A stretch of DNA of 64,000 nucleotides from Owenia fusiformis (Eukaryota; Annelida; Polychaeta; Sabellida; Oweniidae). Under the pieces are notes generated by a model that made no database searches, had not been told where the DNA came from, and saw nothing but the letters and a program-made list of their open reading frames with translations. Both the position numbers and the translations under genes were made by a program. This document shows, in pieces, positions 41,075 to 54,200 of the stretch. The stretch is from positions 24,877,248 through 24,941,247 of the forward strand of contig CAIIXF020000003.1 of assembly GCA_903813345.2 (NCBI GenBank). Direction: 5' to 3'. Position 1 is the first letter of the stretch. Every line of letters begins with the position of its first letter.

Positions 41075-41255
41075 CAGTAAAACCTGAATATAGTGAACAC
41101 CTGTAGCCACAAAAAGTGTTCACTGTAGGTAGGTGTTCACTACAGAGAGGGGATATTAGTATAAACTGGAGTCAGTGGAAAATGTGTCTTGAAATGGTGT
41201 TAACTAAACACAGGTGTTCACTAGAGAAAGGTGTTCAATAAGACAGGTTTAACTG
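41075..41255. mobile_element. Pogo/Tigger-like MITE in intron 1 of Link copy 3
   Basis: Orthologous to the insertion at 23077-23257 (same ends, same position relative to the exons). Confidence 0.75.
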
Positions 41256-41475
41256 GAATCTTTTTGTTTTGAGGGAAAATGCTTAAGTGAAAATCAAGGT
41301 CAAATCAGAGTATTTGTGCTAAAATTAATATCACCTCAACGATCAAAAGGAATCACTCAAAATCATTCAACATTACATTGATGTAACCAAAACTGTATTC
41401 TGTTAATTATATTACTTACGTCATTGATTAATCTTCCGTAGATAGCCTATCAAATTGGACCATAAATCACCAGCT

Positions 41476-42821
41476 ATGATGCGACAGGTAATCTCCGTGT
41501 TCTTCATATGTGCAACAATCCTATATGTCAAGGCTGTGCCACCACGATGCACAAGAGCAGATATCAAGAAGCTGAATAGCACAGTAATTAACTCGAAGAG
41601 CGAACTGATTGAAGCATTCAATAGCAAATTACAAGTGATCAAGAATGACATAAAATCCGAACTAGCCAATGAAATTGTTAATCTCTCCGACAAACTTACT
41701 AATGAAATTAACCAAAATGAAGAAAAACTGAAAATTGATGTGAATATTGTGAATACTGAAGTGCTTAAAGTAAACACAAAACTGGACCAGATCAAAAATG
41801 ACATCAAAGGAGAACTGAATGATGAAACCGATCAGCTGACTGAAAGTATTAATCAAAAATTTGATGATCTGAATAAAAAGCTGATTGGAAGCATTCAACA
41901 TTACACTAGTTCAGATGAAGAATGCCATTAAAGATGAACTTACTACTGAAATCAATCAAAATGGAGATAAGCTGAATGCGCTGAAGACACAACTGACAAT
42001 AACAACTAATGAACTGAGTGATTGTGCATGTGAGAGGAAACGACGTAAGTCCAGCGATTTTTGTTGTTCCATAATTTTGATTGACACATACTAATCTCAG
42101 TCATACAGAATAGGCCAAAAAATTATAACCAAAACAAATGTGAATAACTCCAACATTCAACATGTGTGTAATGTCATATTTGGCATATTTAAACCTTGTT
42201 CAATGGTTGCATGTTTTGCACCATGGCCATAAAATCGTTACTATTGGAAATAGACCAATGGAACTTGGTTATATGAAAGAAAATTGAACCAGGTTTAACT
42301 TTAAGGTCGAATAAATTTGAAACCCATGCATGCTGGATGTTTCAGTTAGACATTTGTTTAGGTTACCTTTTTTGGCTCACTCTGTAGTTACATGTACTTA
42401 AAATGCCGCGTTACACGTGAAGTTAAGTCCGAGAGGGTCCCTTTGAGTTGAGAAGCAATGTATAAAAGATGGACATATTTCTGTGTTGGCAAATAATCAC
42501 AAATGTAACATGTAGAATCATTATTTTACAGAGAGAAGTATCATCTATTATGCTGGCCCTTACATCTATACATTTGCTGCCGCAAAGGCATACTGTAAAA
42601 GTAAGGGTCATAAGATAGCCACACCAGCCCAATTAGAAGCACCTTTTGCATTAGGGATGGAGTCGTGCGCTTAGGGATGGGTTGAAGATGGAAGCCTAAG
42701 GTTTCCACAACAGATGCCATATACAAACAACTGGTGTGGAACACGTGGATTAAATACTGAACTGAATTACAATCCATCAGCCAAATATGGAGTCTATTGT
42801 GCTACAAACCCAGGTCCATAA
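41476..42821 (+). pseudogene. Coiled-coil/Link gene, copy 3, broken
   Basis: Exons 41476-42044 and 42532-42821 align with copies 1 and 2, but two independent lesions are visible. The first coding exon is 569 instead of 568 nt because of an extra G near 41887 (gattggaagc versus gattgaagc), shifting the frame in the coiled coil. The Link exon has TAG at 42672-42674 where the paralogues have TGG (the Trp of the GWVEDGS motif). Promoter, signal peptide, splice sites and the four Link cysteine codons are otherwise kept, so inactivation looks recent. A truncated secreted coiled coil could still be made. Confidence 0.88.
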
Positions 42822-44651
42822 CAGTAACATTACACAAACTAAGCAACACTAAATTATGATGTGCAATTGAATCAGACGCATGGACTGCATCAATGCCTCA
42901 AGATGAACTATGGAATATTATAACTGTATACAGGGTGGTCCACATTTTCTTTGGCGATAACGTCTTCAATTATAAATATATTTTTGCTGATATTCCGTAT
43001 TTTCACTCGACTTCGTCTCGTCCATACGGAATTTCTCGAGCATAATATATCCTGTATTGCACTTCACATCATTCAATAACTTAAATTATCGTATGATCTG
43101 TAAAATGAAGCCTTCTGATTGGTCAGTTCTTGTGCTGTACAAATCTGTATTGCTACTGAGATTGTCCCCGTTGATCATCTCCGTCGCAATACAGAAAATA
43201 CTGGTACGGAGGGGACAATCTCAGTAGCAATACAGAGGATCACACGATAAAAACGTTATTGAATGATTTGAAGTGCAATACATGATATATTCTGTCTCGA
43301 TATTCTGTATTGGCACTCGACTTCGTCTCGTTCCAATACGGAATTTCTCGAGCAGAATATAGCCTGTATTGCACTTCAAATCATTCAATGACTTATAATA
43401 TTGTTTTTATTTAATTGTTTGTAGCGCTTCAGTTCAGTTTTTATACAGTTGAAAAAGGATCCAGACAGGATCCGAAACGTCCTGTTTAGTAAAATAAAGA
43501 TTGTGAAAAGAAGAAAAAATAGTTTTGTAATATTTTTAGCAATGTCAAATGAAAGATGGCGATGAGAGTCATATTACGTTCTTCATTCACTTTTTCGTGT
43601 GTCAACCAAACCAAATACGTCATCTTTTCATTCAAATGTGATTTTTAAACAATTAGTGAAAACATGGGCTATCAAGAGAGTAGATGAGTAAACAGAGTAA
43701 TAGAACGATTGGAAGAGTACATTTTTAATCATTTTAAAATCACAATAGATTAATAGATTTACTGAAAGCCCACGGTGAAAAGTACGATTAGTATCTCTGA
43801 ACTTCTCATGTTGTTTTCTAAGTGAGTTAAAGAAGCTTTGTATAAGATTGAATTGACTGTGTGAGTAGAGAGCGAGTTAATGTTTCAATAAATGTTCTTC
43901 TCTTAAGATAATTAATAAGATTTATTTGTAAACCTTAAATCAATTTTACTAGCTCAAGTACTGTCATGCACGTCTCAAAGTCGACTCTACTTAACTGTAT
44001 CCCTATTATTTTATTTGTCCATAAAGCATTTTTTGAAATTATATGATCAGCAGTATATGACTTGAAATGGATTGTTATATTGATTCCAAAACGATTCAAA
44101 AGTACCATTTGCATTCGATTGACTTCGCTTCGTAAAAGAGAGCTTCGTCTTAGTTTGTAACTATATGCGACTCAAATCTTTCTTAATTGTTTTGAAGATT
44201 TTCAAAGTCAAAATTTATCTCCTTTCGAAAAGTTTTGAGATGCACTCTTGACATCTGTTAGTACACGTTCTTCTAGTGTCAACAATCCGGTTTACTAAGA
44301 AATATTTTGAATCTGACAAGTATTATTTTGAGCTGAGGGGCGAAATTTGAATGGTGCAAAACATGTTTATTTGCTGATGTTGAACGTGTTTTTTTTACCT
44401 GGTTGTAAATGTGGAGTTCTTCAATGGGCTTTTTAAACATGTTATAAAGTATTCCTTGGCCTCAGTATCAAACGAAAACGCTTATGTTGTAGATACATGC
44501 TAGCATTGCATTATACTGATGAGGTGCCTCATATCACCTCATTGACATAAGGTGCCGCCATAATGGTACCATTCGTTGTCTCATTTTAAGCACATGTCAA
44601 GGTGTTCAGATTTGTTCAGAAAAATATTTACATTTCCATGAACAAAGGATA
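42822..44651. other. Flank between Link copies 3 and 4
   Basis: No gene. It repeats the downstream flank of copy 1 (42940-43800, including hairpins near 43140-43390) and then the upstream flank of copies 2 and 3 (43840-44650), so the junction of two duplicated units lies near 43.8 kb. Confidence 0.7.
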
Positions 44652-44709
44652 TGACGTTAGTAAGTAAACAAGCAATTCCTCAGGTGTTAAGTGTATCGCT
44701 GCTATAAAA
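44652..44709 (+). promoter_or_regulatory. Proximal promoter of Link copy 4
   Basis: TGACGT 44652-44657 and TATAAAA 44703-44709. Noncoding exon 1 probably ends at 44771. Confidence 0.68.
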
Positions 44710-44933
44710 ACACATTTTTAAGTAAATCATTCAGTTAAAAAAATGCAAGACATTTGGACACACTGAACTAGGTAACATTATTAACATTTATCAAAATAAC
44801 ATGATTATTTTAAGCTTAAAGAAAATATTTTCCTTTATTTCTAAATAAAACGCATCGAGAAAATATGGATTGAAGAAGACGCGTTACAAATCTCAATTAG
44901 AATAAGTACCTTTATTTTAAGTACAGTTAAACC

Positions 44934-45099
44934 TGTATATAGTGAACACCTGGAGCCACAAAAAGTGTTCACTGTAGGTAGGTGTTCAATACAGAGAGGG
45001 GATATTAAACTGGAGTCAGTGGAAAATGTGTCTTGAAATGGTGTTCACTGAACACAGGTGTCCACTAGAGAGAGGTGTTCACTAATACAGGTTTAACTG
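44934..45099. mobile_element. Pogo/Tigger-like MITE in intron 1 of Link copy 4
   Basis: Third orthologous copy of the 23077-23257 insertion, slightly shorter because of an internal deletion (gatattaaactgg). Confidence 0.75.
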
Positions 45100-45312
45100 G
45101 AATCTGTTCTGAGGGAAAATGCTTAAGTTAAAATCAAGGTCAAATCAGAGTATTTGTGCTAAAATTAATATCACCTTAACGATCAAAAGGAATCACTCAA
45201 AAGCATACATTACATTAATGTAACCAAAACTGTATTATGTAAATTATATTTCTTACTTCATTGATTTATCTTCCGTAGATAGCCTATCAAATTGGACCAT
45301 AAATCACCAGCT

Positions 45313-46878
45313 ATGATGCGACAGGTAATCTCCGTATTCTTCATATGTGCAACAATCCTATATGTCAAGGCTGTGCCACCAAGATGCACAAGAGCAGATA
45401 TTAAGAAGCTGAATAGCACAGTAATTAACTCGAAGAGCGAACTGATTGAAGTATTTGACAGCACATTACAGGTGATCAAGAATGACATCAACGCCGAACT
45501 AACCAATGAAATTGACAGTCTTACTGAAAAAATTACAGAGGAAATAAATGAAAATGAAGGAAAGCTGAATGCGCTAAAGGAAGAACTGATTGAAGCATTC
45601 AACAGTAAACTAATTGAGATAAAGAATGACATCAAAGCTGAACTTACTGCGGAAATAAATCAAAATGAAGATAAGCTGAATGCGCTGAAGACACAAAATC
45701 AAGGAACCCTTTCCACACTGACTGCCCAACTGACAAAAACAACTACTGAACTCAGTGATTGTGCATGTGAGAGGAAAAGACGTAAGTCTGATGATTCATT
45801 TTTAATATACTTTTATTCTCATAGTCAAAATTCTGTATATGGCATTTCAAATTCTGAAAAGTCGCAATAAAATGATTGAAATAAAACTCAAATGAAATGA
45901 TGTCAAAACAAGTGAGTACAAAATGACAACGCTCAATTTTTTCATAGTCAAGCATACTTAGAATTTCTTTTTGAGAATGCAATATGTGATAACAACATAA
46001 AACAAGCTTTGGAAAGAGCCACGTTATTGCAAATAATTTCAGACGATTATACCTTGAATTATGAATATTTTTTGATCATAAAGTCAGGTGCATCTTTTAG
46101 ATCCATTCATTATCTCCAAGAAAGGGATATACATATATAATGGCAATTAAGTTTAACAGACTAAGTGATATTAAAGGGGCAATGAACCCATCAACATACT
46201 TGTTCAAAAGTGTTGACCTAATTTGACTGAAAAGGCAACCTTTTATTATAATGTTGAATGCATAATTAGAATGTGCTTTGAGAAATGTCTTATTTCCTAA
46301 AAGAAAGCGTGGACTGTTCCAGGGACTTGAGATATTGAATTTGGATGACCAAAATGAGGTGAAAACAATGGATAGCATGGATTTTCTCTATGAGGAAATA
46401 ATATGAGGAATGCTTATCTCACTGTAATTTAGTTTTACAAATTGAAATTTTAGAATAGTAGTGCATTAAAAATTGTAAAAAAGATAGCCTTTGTTGTGAA
46501 AAATTAGATATAATCGTCTGAAATTGTTTGCAATAACCTACGTGGGCTTTTATACCACGAATCAAACGGTTTTGTCTATTTACAGAGAGGAGTATTATCT
46601 ACTTTGCTGGTCCTTACATCTACACATTTGCTGCTGCAAAAGCATACTGTAAAAGTAAGGGTCATAAGATAGCCACACCAGCACAAATACAAGCAGCTTT
46701 TGACCTGGGAATGCAGTTATGTTCTTTCGGATGGTTAAAAGATGGCAGTGTTAGGTACCCACATCAAATGCCATTTACAAATGGATGGTGCGGACATCGA
46801 GGAGTAAACACTGATCTGAATCATAATCCATTAGACAAGTTTGGAGTCTATTGTGCAACAAACCCAGGTCCTGATTAA
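45313..46878 (+). CDS. Secreted coiled-coil/Link-domain protein, copy 4 (short coiled coil)
   Basis: Coding exons 45313-45781 and 46586-46878 join in phase 1, giving ~253 aa, about 32 fewer than copies 1 and 2. The signal peptide (MMRQVISVFF...VKA) and the first ~55 residues match copy 3 closely. The coiled coil then has a different repeat content (TEKITEEINENEGKLNALK, an added NQGTLSTLTAQL) and lacks the VNIVNTEVLKVN block. Basic junction CERKRQRS. The Link module has four cysteines (KAYC, MQLC, GWCGHRG, GVYC) and diverged residues (FGWLKDGSVRYPHQM), and ends NPGPD. The frame is intact. The intron holds a foldback element without a mariner. Likely secreted or matrix protein; ligand unproven. 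Confidence 0.84.
46012..46550. mobile_element. Foldback element in the copy 4 intron
   Basis: Inverted ends ccacgttattgcaaataatt and, at the right, gaaattgtttgcaataacct. It is the same family as the element at 24545-27240 in copy 2, here without the mariner insertion. It shares gatccattcattatctc with copy 2. Confidence 0.65.
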
Positions 46879-48200
46879 AAATGTTGATGAAATTGTCAGA
46901 TGAATTCATATGAATTACAGGAACTAAAAAGTAACAGTAAGTAAGTATGTGTTAATAACACATGAATGCATCCTAACTGAATGCATAGTAACCATTACTT
47001 AAGTTGCAGTTTCCGGAACACTAAAAGGCAATGTTGAGTAATGTCAGTACAAAGTCTGTGTTAAGTGTGGAGACTTTACGAATAACCTGTACAATAGATG
47101 CATGCATATAATACATCTATATGTCTTGTACGAACAAATGTAAATACTTTGAAAATGGAATCCGAAATCCTGTGATTGTCGTATGACATAATGTTAGATT
47201 ACTTTTTATAAACAAAAATATATTTTCTTGTCATAATTATTTTCATATTTATTTTATGTCATAAATAAATCAGAATAAATGAAAACACGTACAGTCATGA
47301 TCTACAGTTAATATTGATGGTTATAACAATACATGTGTATTCAGTAAGATTTACTTCTAAACCTAAATCAATGATTGTATCAGATCTTACCTTTGGCAAA
47401 TGTTTCTCAAATACTCAACTGCAGTATATGATTCAATTTTATGTGTGTGTGGTACAACACTGAAGCCAAATTCTGAGGATAGTCGTTCACAGTAATTAAG
47501 TAATACCTGTACTTACTACTAAATCTTTCACAATGATTATGTGTAATTCACACTGCTTTTCAGTATAATGTGGCATAAATTTTGGAATGGTGCGGTACTG
47601 CATGACACAGTGCAATACGGTTAGTACTATGCAGTGCAATACAGTGCAGTGTTGTAGGTTACAGAGAAATCTGCATCACTGACCCAGGACCACCAATCTA
47701 GTCAATATAACCCAGTTTTACTTGTTCCTGGAAATCTTTTAAGTTTATAAAATAGTGCTGGACTAACAATAGAGCTTTATGACGTACATGTACATGTATG
47801 TTCATTATTCATCTTGTGCATTAAATCGCTTACCAGTTAATCATATACAGTAGAACACAGTTATAACACAGAGTTGCATGTTGATATAAATAGTTGGAAT
47901 TGTAGCTGCTGGTCTGAGACTTGGTTCAATAACTTGTATTTTCAGTTATTGTTTTAGAGTCGGATGCTTAGTTTAAAAGGTGTAACCTTTGATATTTGAA
48001 GACATTTCATAAGATAATTCATGAAAATCTGAATAACGTTTTATGAGATATAAGTAGTCATCTTTGATAAATGTCCATCGAATATTCTTTCAAAGATTAA
48101 TGTTAGAAGAAGAACATACAAATCTGAATAATAATTTTTTTAATTCATAATTTTCAAATATCAAAGATTGTCGCCCAATTACTAATTATTCTCTCTGGAG
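46879..48200. other. Intergenic region between Link copy 4 and AARS1
   Basis: No exon recognised. It probably includes the AARS1 3' UTR near 48200. Inverted sequences tttgatatttgaa (~47988) and ttcaaatatcaaag (~48155) suggest a small hairpin element. A cagtgcaatac-type repeat lies near 47606-47650. Confidence 0.5.
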
Positions 48201-51200
48201 TTAATCTCCAAGCTTCAATTTGGCAAAGTCTGTCACAATTTTGATTGCATCGTTCAAACAGGAAGTGTTTGTTCCAGTAGCTTGAGCAGAGACATCTTTC
48301 CCGCCACCCTTTCCATTCATTAGTTTAGAAACCTGGTTGACCCATTCATTGGCCTTGAGACCTTTGTTGACTGCTTCCTGGAAACAAAATAAAATATTTT
48401 ACAATGAAATACTTGGAATATGCAAGTAAGTACATACATTTCAAACTGTATTCAGTAGCCCTATATGTACAATGAGAATTCACATTTGAATGAATCTTGA
48501 GACACTGTCTATTTTAGGCAGACAATTTTGATAGCACATGGTATTCTTAAATAGGGAATTTGGGAGATGTGAATCATGTTTATTCATCTTTATACCAACG
48601 TTCCGGCTTTTTCATTAAGAGGGTTAATTTGTTGATCATCTAACAATTTTGCTGAAAAATTAAGTTAGTGTTTGTTTAGAGGTTGAAAATCCAACAAGTT
48701 AGTTGCTGAATGCTTCTAAACTTGAAATCTGTGGGATGTTTTGAATATGGTGGAATCGGACGGTTATTAAAGTTAACAATGCAGAGCTCAAACCATCATT
48801 GGCAATCGCAGTTATTTAAGTTTGGAAAATTTGTTTGGTTCAGTTTTTTAACAGAACTTTACTGAGGGAAAATTACTGTTCATAAATCGACACTCGCTAA
48901 AATAACACAGATCAAAAATTTTTAAACCTTCTGACCCCTAGTTTTGAGCTAATTAGAATAGTCCTACATTATAAATGTATTCATTGAGGACTTCAAATAC
49001 TAAAATGGTGATAGCATACCTTAGGGACACAACTCATACATAAAATTTTGCCAGCATCTTCATCCACAGAGAAGAAAATTGCAGAGGTCTCTGGTGAAAG
49101 ACTTTTGTACTGTTTCATTGCACCATCTAGGGCCTGAAATATCAAACAACAGTTTGAGCCAAATATAAGGAATATTAACATTTTTTATCAAATAATTTCA
49201 TGAAGAATCAGATTCCCCTCCAAAACATGTGAAACCTATCCTAACACTGTTTAATATGTTTTTTTCTGTCAGTAATTTTTCAAAAACATTGATATTTGAT
49301 CTGCTGTTAAAATATGATTTTGGTTTGTTTCCAATTCAGGAAGCATTGACAATTAATTAATTCAATTTACCAAGGCATATGGAGAGGCCAAGGAGCATTT
49401 GATACAACTGAACTGGAGATTCATTATTTTACCAAGTCAATCTGAAATCATTATTGTGTACTACCCCCAGCGAGATAACTAAAGCCAGTTAGTTTTTAAT
49501 TTGGGCCAGCTTATTCTTCCAGCATGTATAGAAAAACTGGTCCAAAATTCAACTTTGATAATAAGTCAATTTAAAATCCTTATATATTTGACAGATCACT
49601 CAAATCCAATATTGCATACCTTTGCATTTGAGAGAGCCTTAAACTCATGGATGACAATTCTCTGGTTAGGACTTGTTTCTATCATCTTCTTTGCTTCCTC
49701 CACTACCTGTACAAAATAAATTACAATTGCATCAGTATTTGTGTTATGCTATATTAGTGCAGGCCTGTAGCCAGGGGGGGTCGCAGGGTTCGGGCGAAAA
49801 TTCTTTCAAAATTATGCAGTTTTTCACCAGTTTTTGAACACTTCTCAAGTGATTTTAGCCATATTTGGATCAAAATTGTCAAATGTGAACCTCCCCTGGA
49901 AATTTTGAAAACTGAACCCCCCTTGGCAAATCCTGGCTACGGGCCTCAATCTTGACCCATTTTTGGTGAATGAAAGAAACGATTAGGGTATACTGGATAG
50001 TTTTATGATATCATACTTTGCTATGTTTATCATATCATCATACTTTCCAGGCTGTGATGTTTGTTCACAAAATTGTAAATACATGTATGTATGCATATCG
50101 CACAAGTGCCAAAGGGAAATGATAAACAATTGCTACAGAACACAGCAAGATAAAGACCCCAGAAGTTATCGTAATAAGGTAGTCCTACTACAAGTTTGGC
50201 TAGAGAATGTACTATACAGTCCAGTTTGTGACATAAAGTGGAAACTGGATAACTTATTAGCTACTACTGAGGTAAAATTTTCTATAATTGCTCTATCTGA
50301 GACTTGGCTTAATGCATCAAATCAAAACCAGTTTAACTTACCTAACTACTCATCAGAATTTAATTCTAGAATAGATAAAAGAGGGGGTGGTGTCTGTATA
50401 AATGTTCACAACTCCTTGCAGTATATTACACGCAATGACCTTAGGGTTGATAATCTAGAGTGTGAATCAGTAGCTATTGAATTAATCAGTCAAAACTCAA
50501 AAAATATCATTATTACTGTCATATATAAGCCACCTGGTGTTGATGTGTCACATTTTAATAGTGACTTGGGTGATTATATGAATAAAATAGCAGATGAGGG
50601 TAAATTATCTTACATCATGGGTGACTTCAACATTGATTTACTTAAGGTTGAATCTCATGAACCCACACATGATTTTCTGAACCAGTTTTATTCATTCAAC
50701 CATGTCCCACTAATATATAGGCCAACAAGAATTACTGACAAGACTGCAACTCTTATAGATAATATTTTTACTAATGTCCCTAATATTGATGGATGTGGTA
50801 TCATCATGGAGGACATTTCTGATCACTTTCCAATCTATTCCATTTCACATTATGATACTACCAAATCTAAAAAAACATTAAGCAGTTATCGTAATTTCAA
50901 TGACTCTAATAAGCAATTATTTCTTGAGAAACTCTCAAATGTCGACTGGACCCCTTGTTATAAAAGTCAAGATGTAAACATGGCATTTAATATCTTCATT
51001 AACTTGTTAATGGAACAATATGATTCTTCATTTCCACTCAAATCCAAATTTATCAAGGTTAATCATGATCCTAATAGACCCTGGTTGACTTCTGGCATCT
51101 TAACTTCTGCCAAAACTAAAAATAAGCTATATACCAAATATTTGAAAAATCCCTGTTGCAAAACAGGAAAAGCTTACAAGTCCTTCAACCATAAACTTAA

Positions 51201-54200
51201 GCACATAATTAAATACTCAAAACGTACACATTATCAAAATAAGTTTGCCGAAGTAAGTGGTAACATTAAAAAGTCTTGGTCTATCATTAATGAACTACTT
51301 GGAAAAAACAAAAAAGCTGCATTGCCATCTAAATTTACTATAAATGGAAAGGAAACAACAGATCATGAAATCATTTCCAATGGATTTAATAATTTTTTTA
51401 CCAATATTGGTAAAAATCTAGCCAAGGAGATTCCAAAATCCAAAAAATGCTTTAATGAATACCTAGCAAGAGCTCAAAAAGTTCAATCATCTATTTATCT
51501 CAAAAAGACCTCAAAAACTGAGCTTGAATTAGAAATGTGTCTTCTAAAATCTTCCTCGCCTGGACCTGATGGGATTCTACCATCACTTATTAAGTCTGCA
51601 AGACAGTTTTTAATTGATCCACTCTTGTATATATTTAACTTATCTTTTAAATCTGGTATTTTCCCAGACGCCCTCAAATTGGCCAAAGTAACACCTGTAT
51701 TTAAAAAAGGTGTCACTACAAATCCTTCGAACTATAGACCAATTTCAGTTTTATCTGTATTTTCTAAATTGTTAGAAAAGCTCATGCACGCCAAACTCAC
51801 TGGTTTTTTAGAACGTTTTGAAATTATTTTTACTTATCAATTTGGATTTCAGAAATTCAACTCTACCTACATGGCCATTTTATATTTCATTGAACAAATT
51901 CGAAAATCAACTGATTTGGGGAAAACGAGCATTGGCATAACATTAGATTTTTCCAAGGCCTTTGACACAATTAATCATGACATTTTGATACAAAAACTTG
52001 AATATTATGGCATCAGAGGAATAGCTAAGTCCTGGTTTGAAAGTTATTTAAAAGACCGCAAACAATATGTCACCATTAACAATTATGAATCTAAACAATC
52101 ATCTCTAAATTGTGGTGTTCCGCAGGGCTCGGTACTTGGACCACTATTATTTATTCTTTACATAAATGATCTGCCTTTTGTTGCCCCTAATCTAAAATTT
52201 ATTATGTTTGCTGATGACACCAATCTTCTTGATAGTGATTATGATTTAAATGAACTCATGACTAGAACTAATGCAAACTTGAATTCAATAGATGACTGGA
52301 TAAAAGCAAACAAACTTTCACTTAATATTGGCAAAACCAATGCTATTCTATTTGGACCCAAAAAAAATCAAACAAATCTGAATCTTAAAATACGCAATGA
52401 GAACATAAATTTCCGGGAAAAAATTGACTTTCTTGGAATTATTATTGATAAAAACTTGAAATTTAAAGAACACATAAAATCTGTTGAAACAAAGATTTCT
52501 CGCGTCATTGGTTCTCTTTATCACATTAAACATCTACTTCAAATAGACAGTTTCAAAACAATTTACTACTCATTGATACACTCTCAATTAAATTATTGCA
52601 ACATAATCTGGGGTAACACATTTAAATCATTTTATGATCGCCTACATAAACTGCAGAAACAATTCTTAAGGCTAGCTTTAAATAAGGATAGACTTTCTCA
52701 CTCCGCTCCCCTATTTAAAGATCTTAGAATATTAAATATTTTTGATGTCAACAGATATTGTACTGGTCAGTTCATGTACAAAATCTTTAATAAGCACCCC
52801 AGTCTTCCAAAAAATCTATTTCAAGACTTGTTTGATATCAACATTAATATTCATCATCATTACACAAGACAATTGCATCATTTTCATATCCCTAAATGCT
52901 CTAAACTTTCCCTTCGCTATCTGGGTCCTAATCTTTGGAATGCTCTACCACATGATATTAAAAAGTGCTCCACTCTAAATATTTTCAAATCTTCATATAA
53001 AAAACTACTCATCTATCGATAATGTATAAACCAATATCATACTATACTGTTGATTTTATACTGGTACCCGATTTTTGTAACATTTTTACATTGTACATCC
53101 TTAGATTAATTGTTAATACCATTTTTATATACCTACATGTAACATAATATAAGTGTTTTCTTTTATATGTAGTCTAGTTGTCATTCTAATGATTTCTGTT
53201 AAACCGCAACATATACCCACTAGGGTGTCTAGCGGCTTGTTTTTATAGTGTATATTATATAAGAATTATGAAATAAATAATTGAATTGAAAAAAAAAAAA
53301 ATTGAATTGAAGCACACATCAAGTGCATTTTATCATCAAGTGCTTAGTGCTACTGACCTCTGTCATGACTGCTGCTTTTCTGGCCTTGTCAACATCATCA
53401 AGCTTTTTCTTCAGCATTTTCAGTTTATTTCTCAGGTCATCTCTCCTCCAGTATGCAATTCCAGCCTGGGAGATCTCCTAAAATAGAGTTTGGGCTCAGT
53501 AAGTTAAGAGAATGGGGAGAAGTTGTTTCAGAACTGCATAGGAGGAGCCTCTCTCTCTCTTTATATAGGGAACATTGCATATACCAATGCTTTCTGGTAG
53601 GGCTACCCATGGGAAAGATCCTTGAATACAATCAAGTATAACACACTTGTTCCATTTTCAGACACATTTTTAAGACATTCTGAGTAAGAAAGTATGTGTA
53701 GTGCAGTAGAACAAAATTTGTGCTTTCTGGATATCAACGTAGGCAATTTTGTATTATTTGAATGTTTTACATTTCATGATGAAATCTAATTAATTTTACA
53801 AAATTCTTTTAATCTTTTTCATTGTTTCTGTATTAATTGACAAAATAAACATAAAGCCAGGAACTGGAGCAAATATGTGACACCAAGATGCTCAATGAAC
53901 AGTATTCAAAGTTGAAAAATGTACTGTGAGTGAAAATGAGTTGAATCTAATTACCTCTGTTAGATCTACAATATCTTTTGTAAACATCTTTGGTGAAAAT
54001 CCAGCAGATTTTGAGTCTTCCTCTATCTTGGCTTTCAGATTTTCACACTGCTGGTCAAGAATGTCTGCTTTCTTTATGGCCTGTATTGAAACAATGTGAT
54101 ATTATAAATATAATCCTTACATTCCAATATTATTAAATGATTTGAAGTGCAATACAGGGTATATTGCACTTGAGAAATTCTGTATTGGCACGAGACTAAG

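Noticed and set aside
50005-50229. First ~75 codons of the long LINE ORF as a real N-terminus
   Set aside because: They do not resemble any endonuclease N-terminus and look like flanking DNA in frame with a 5'-truncated LINE.
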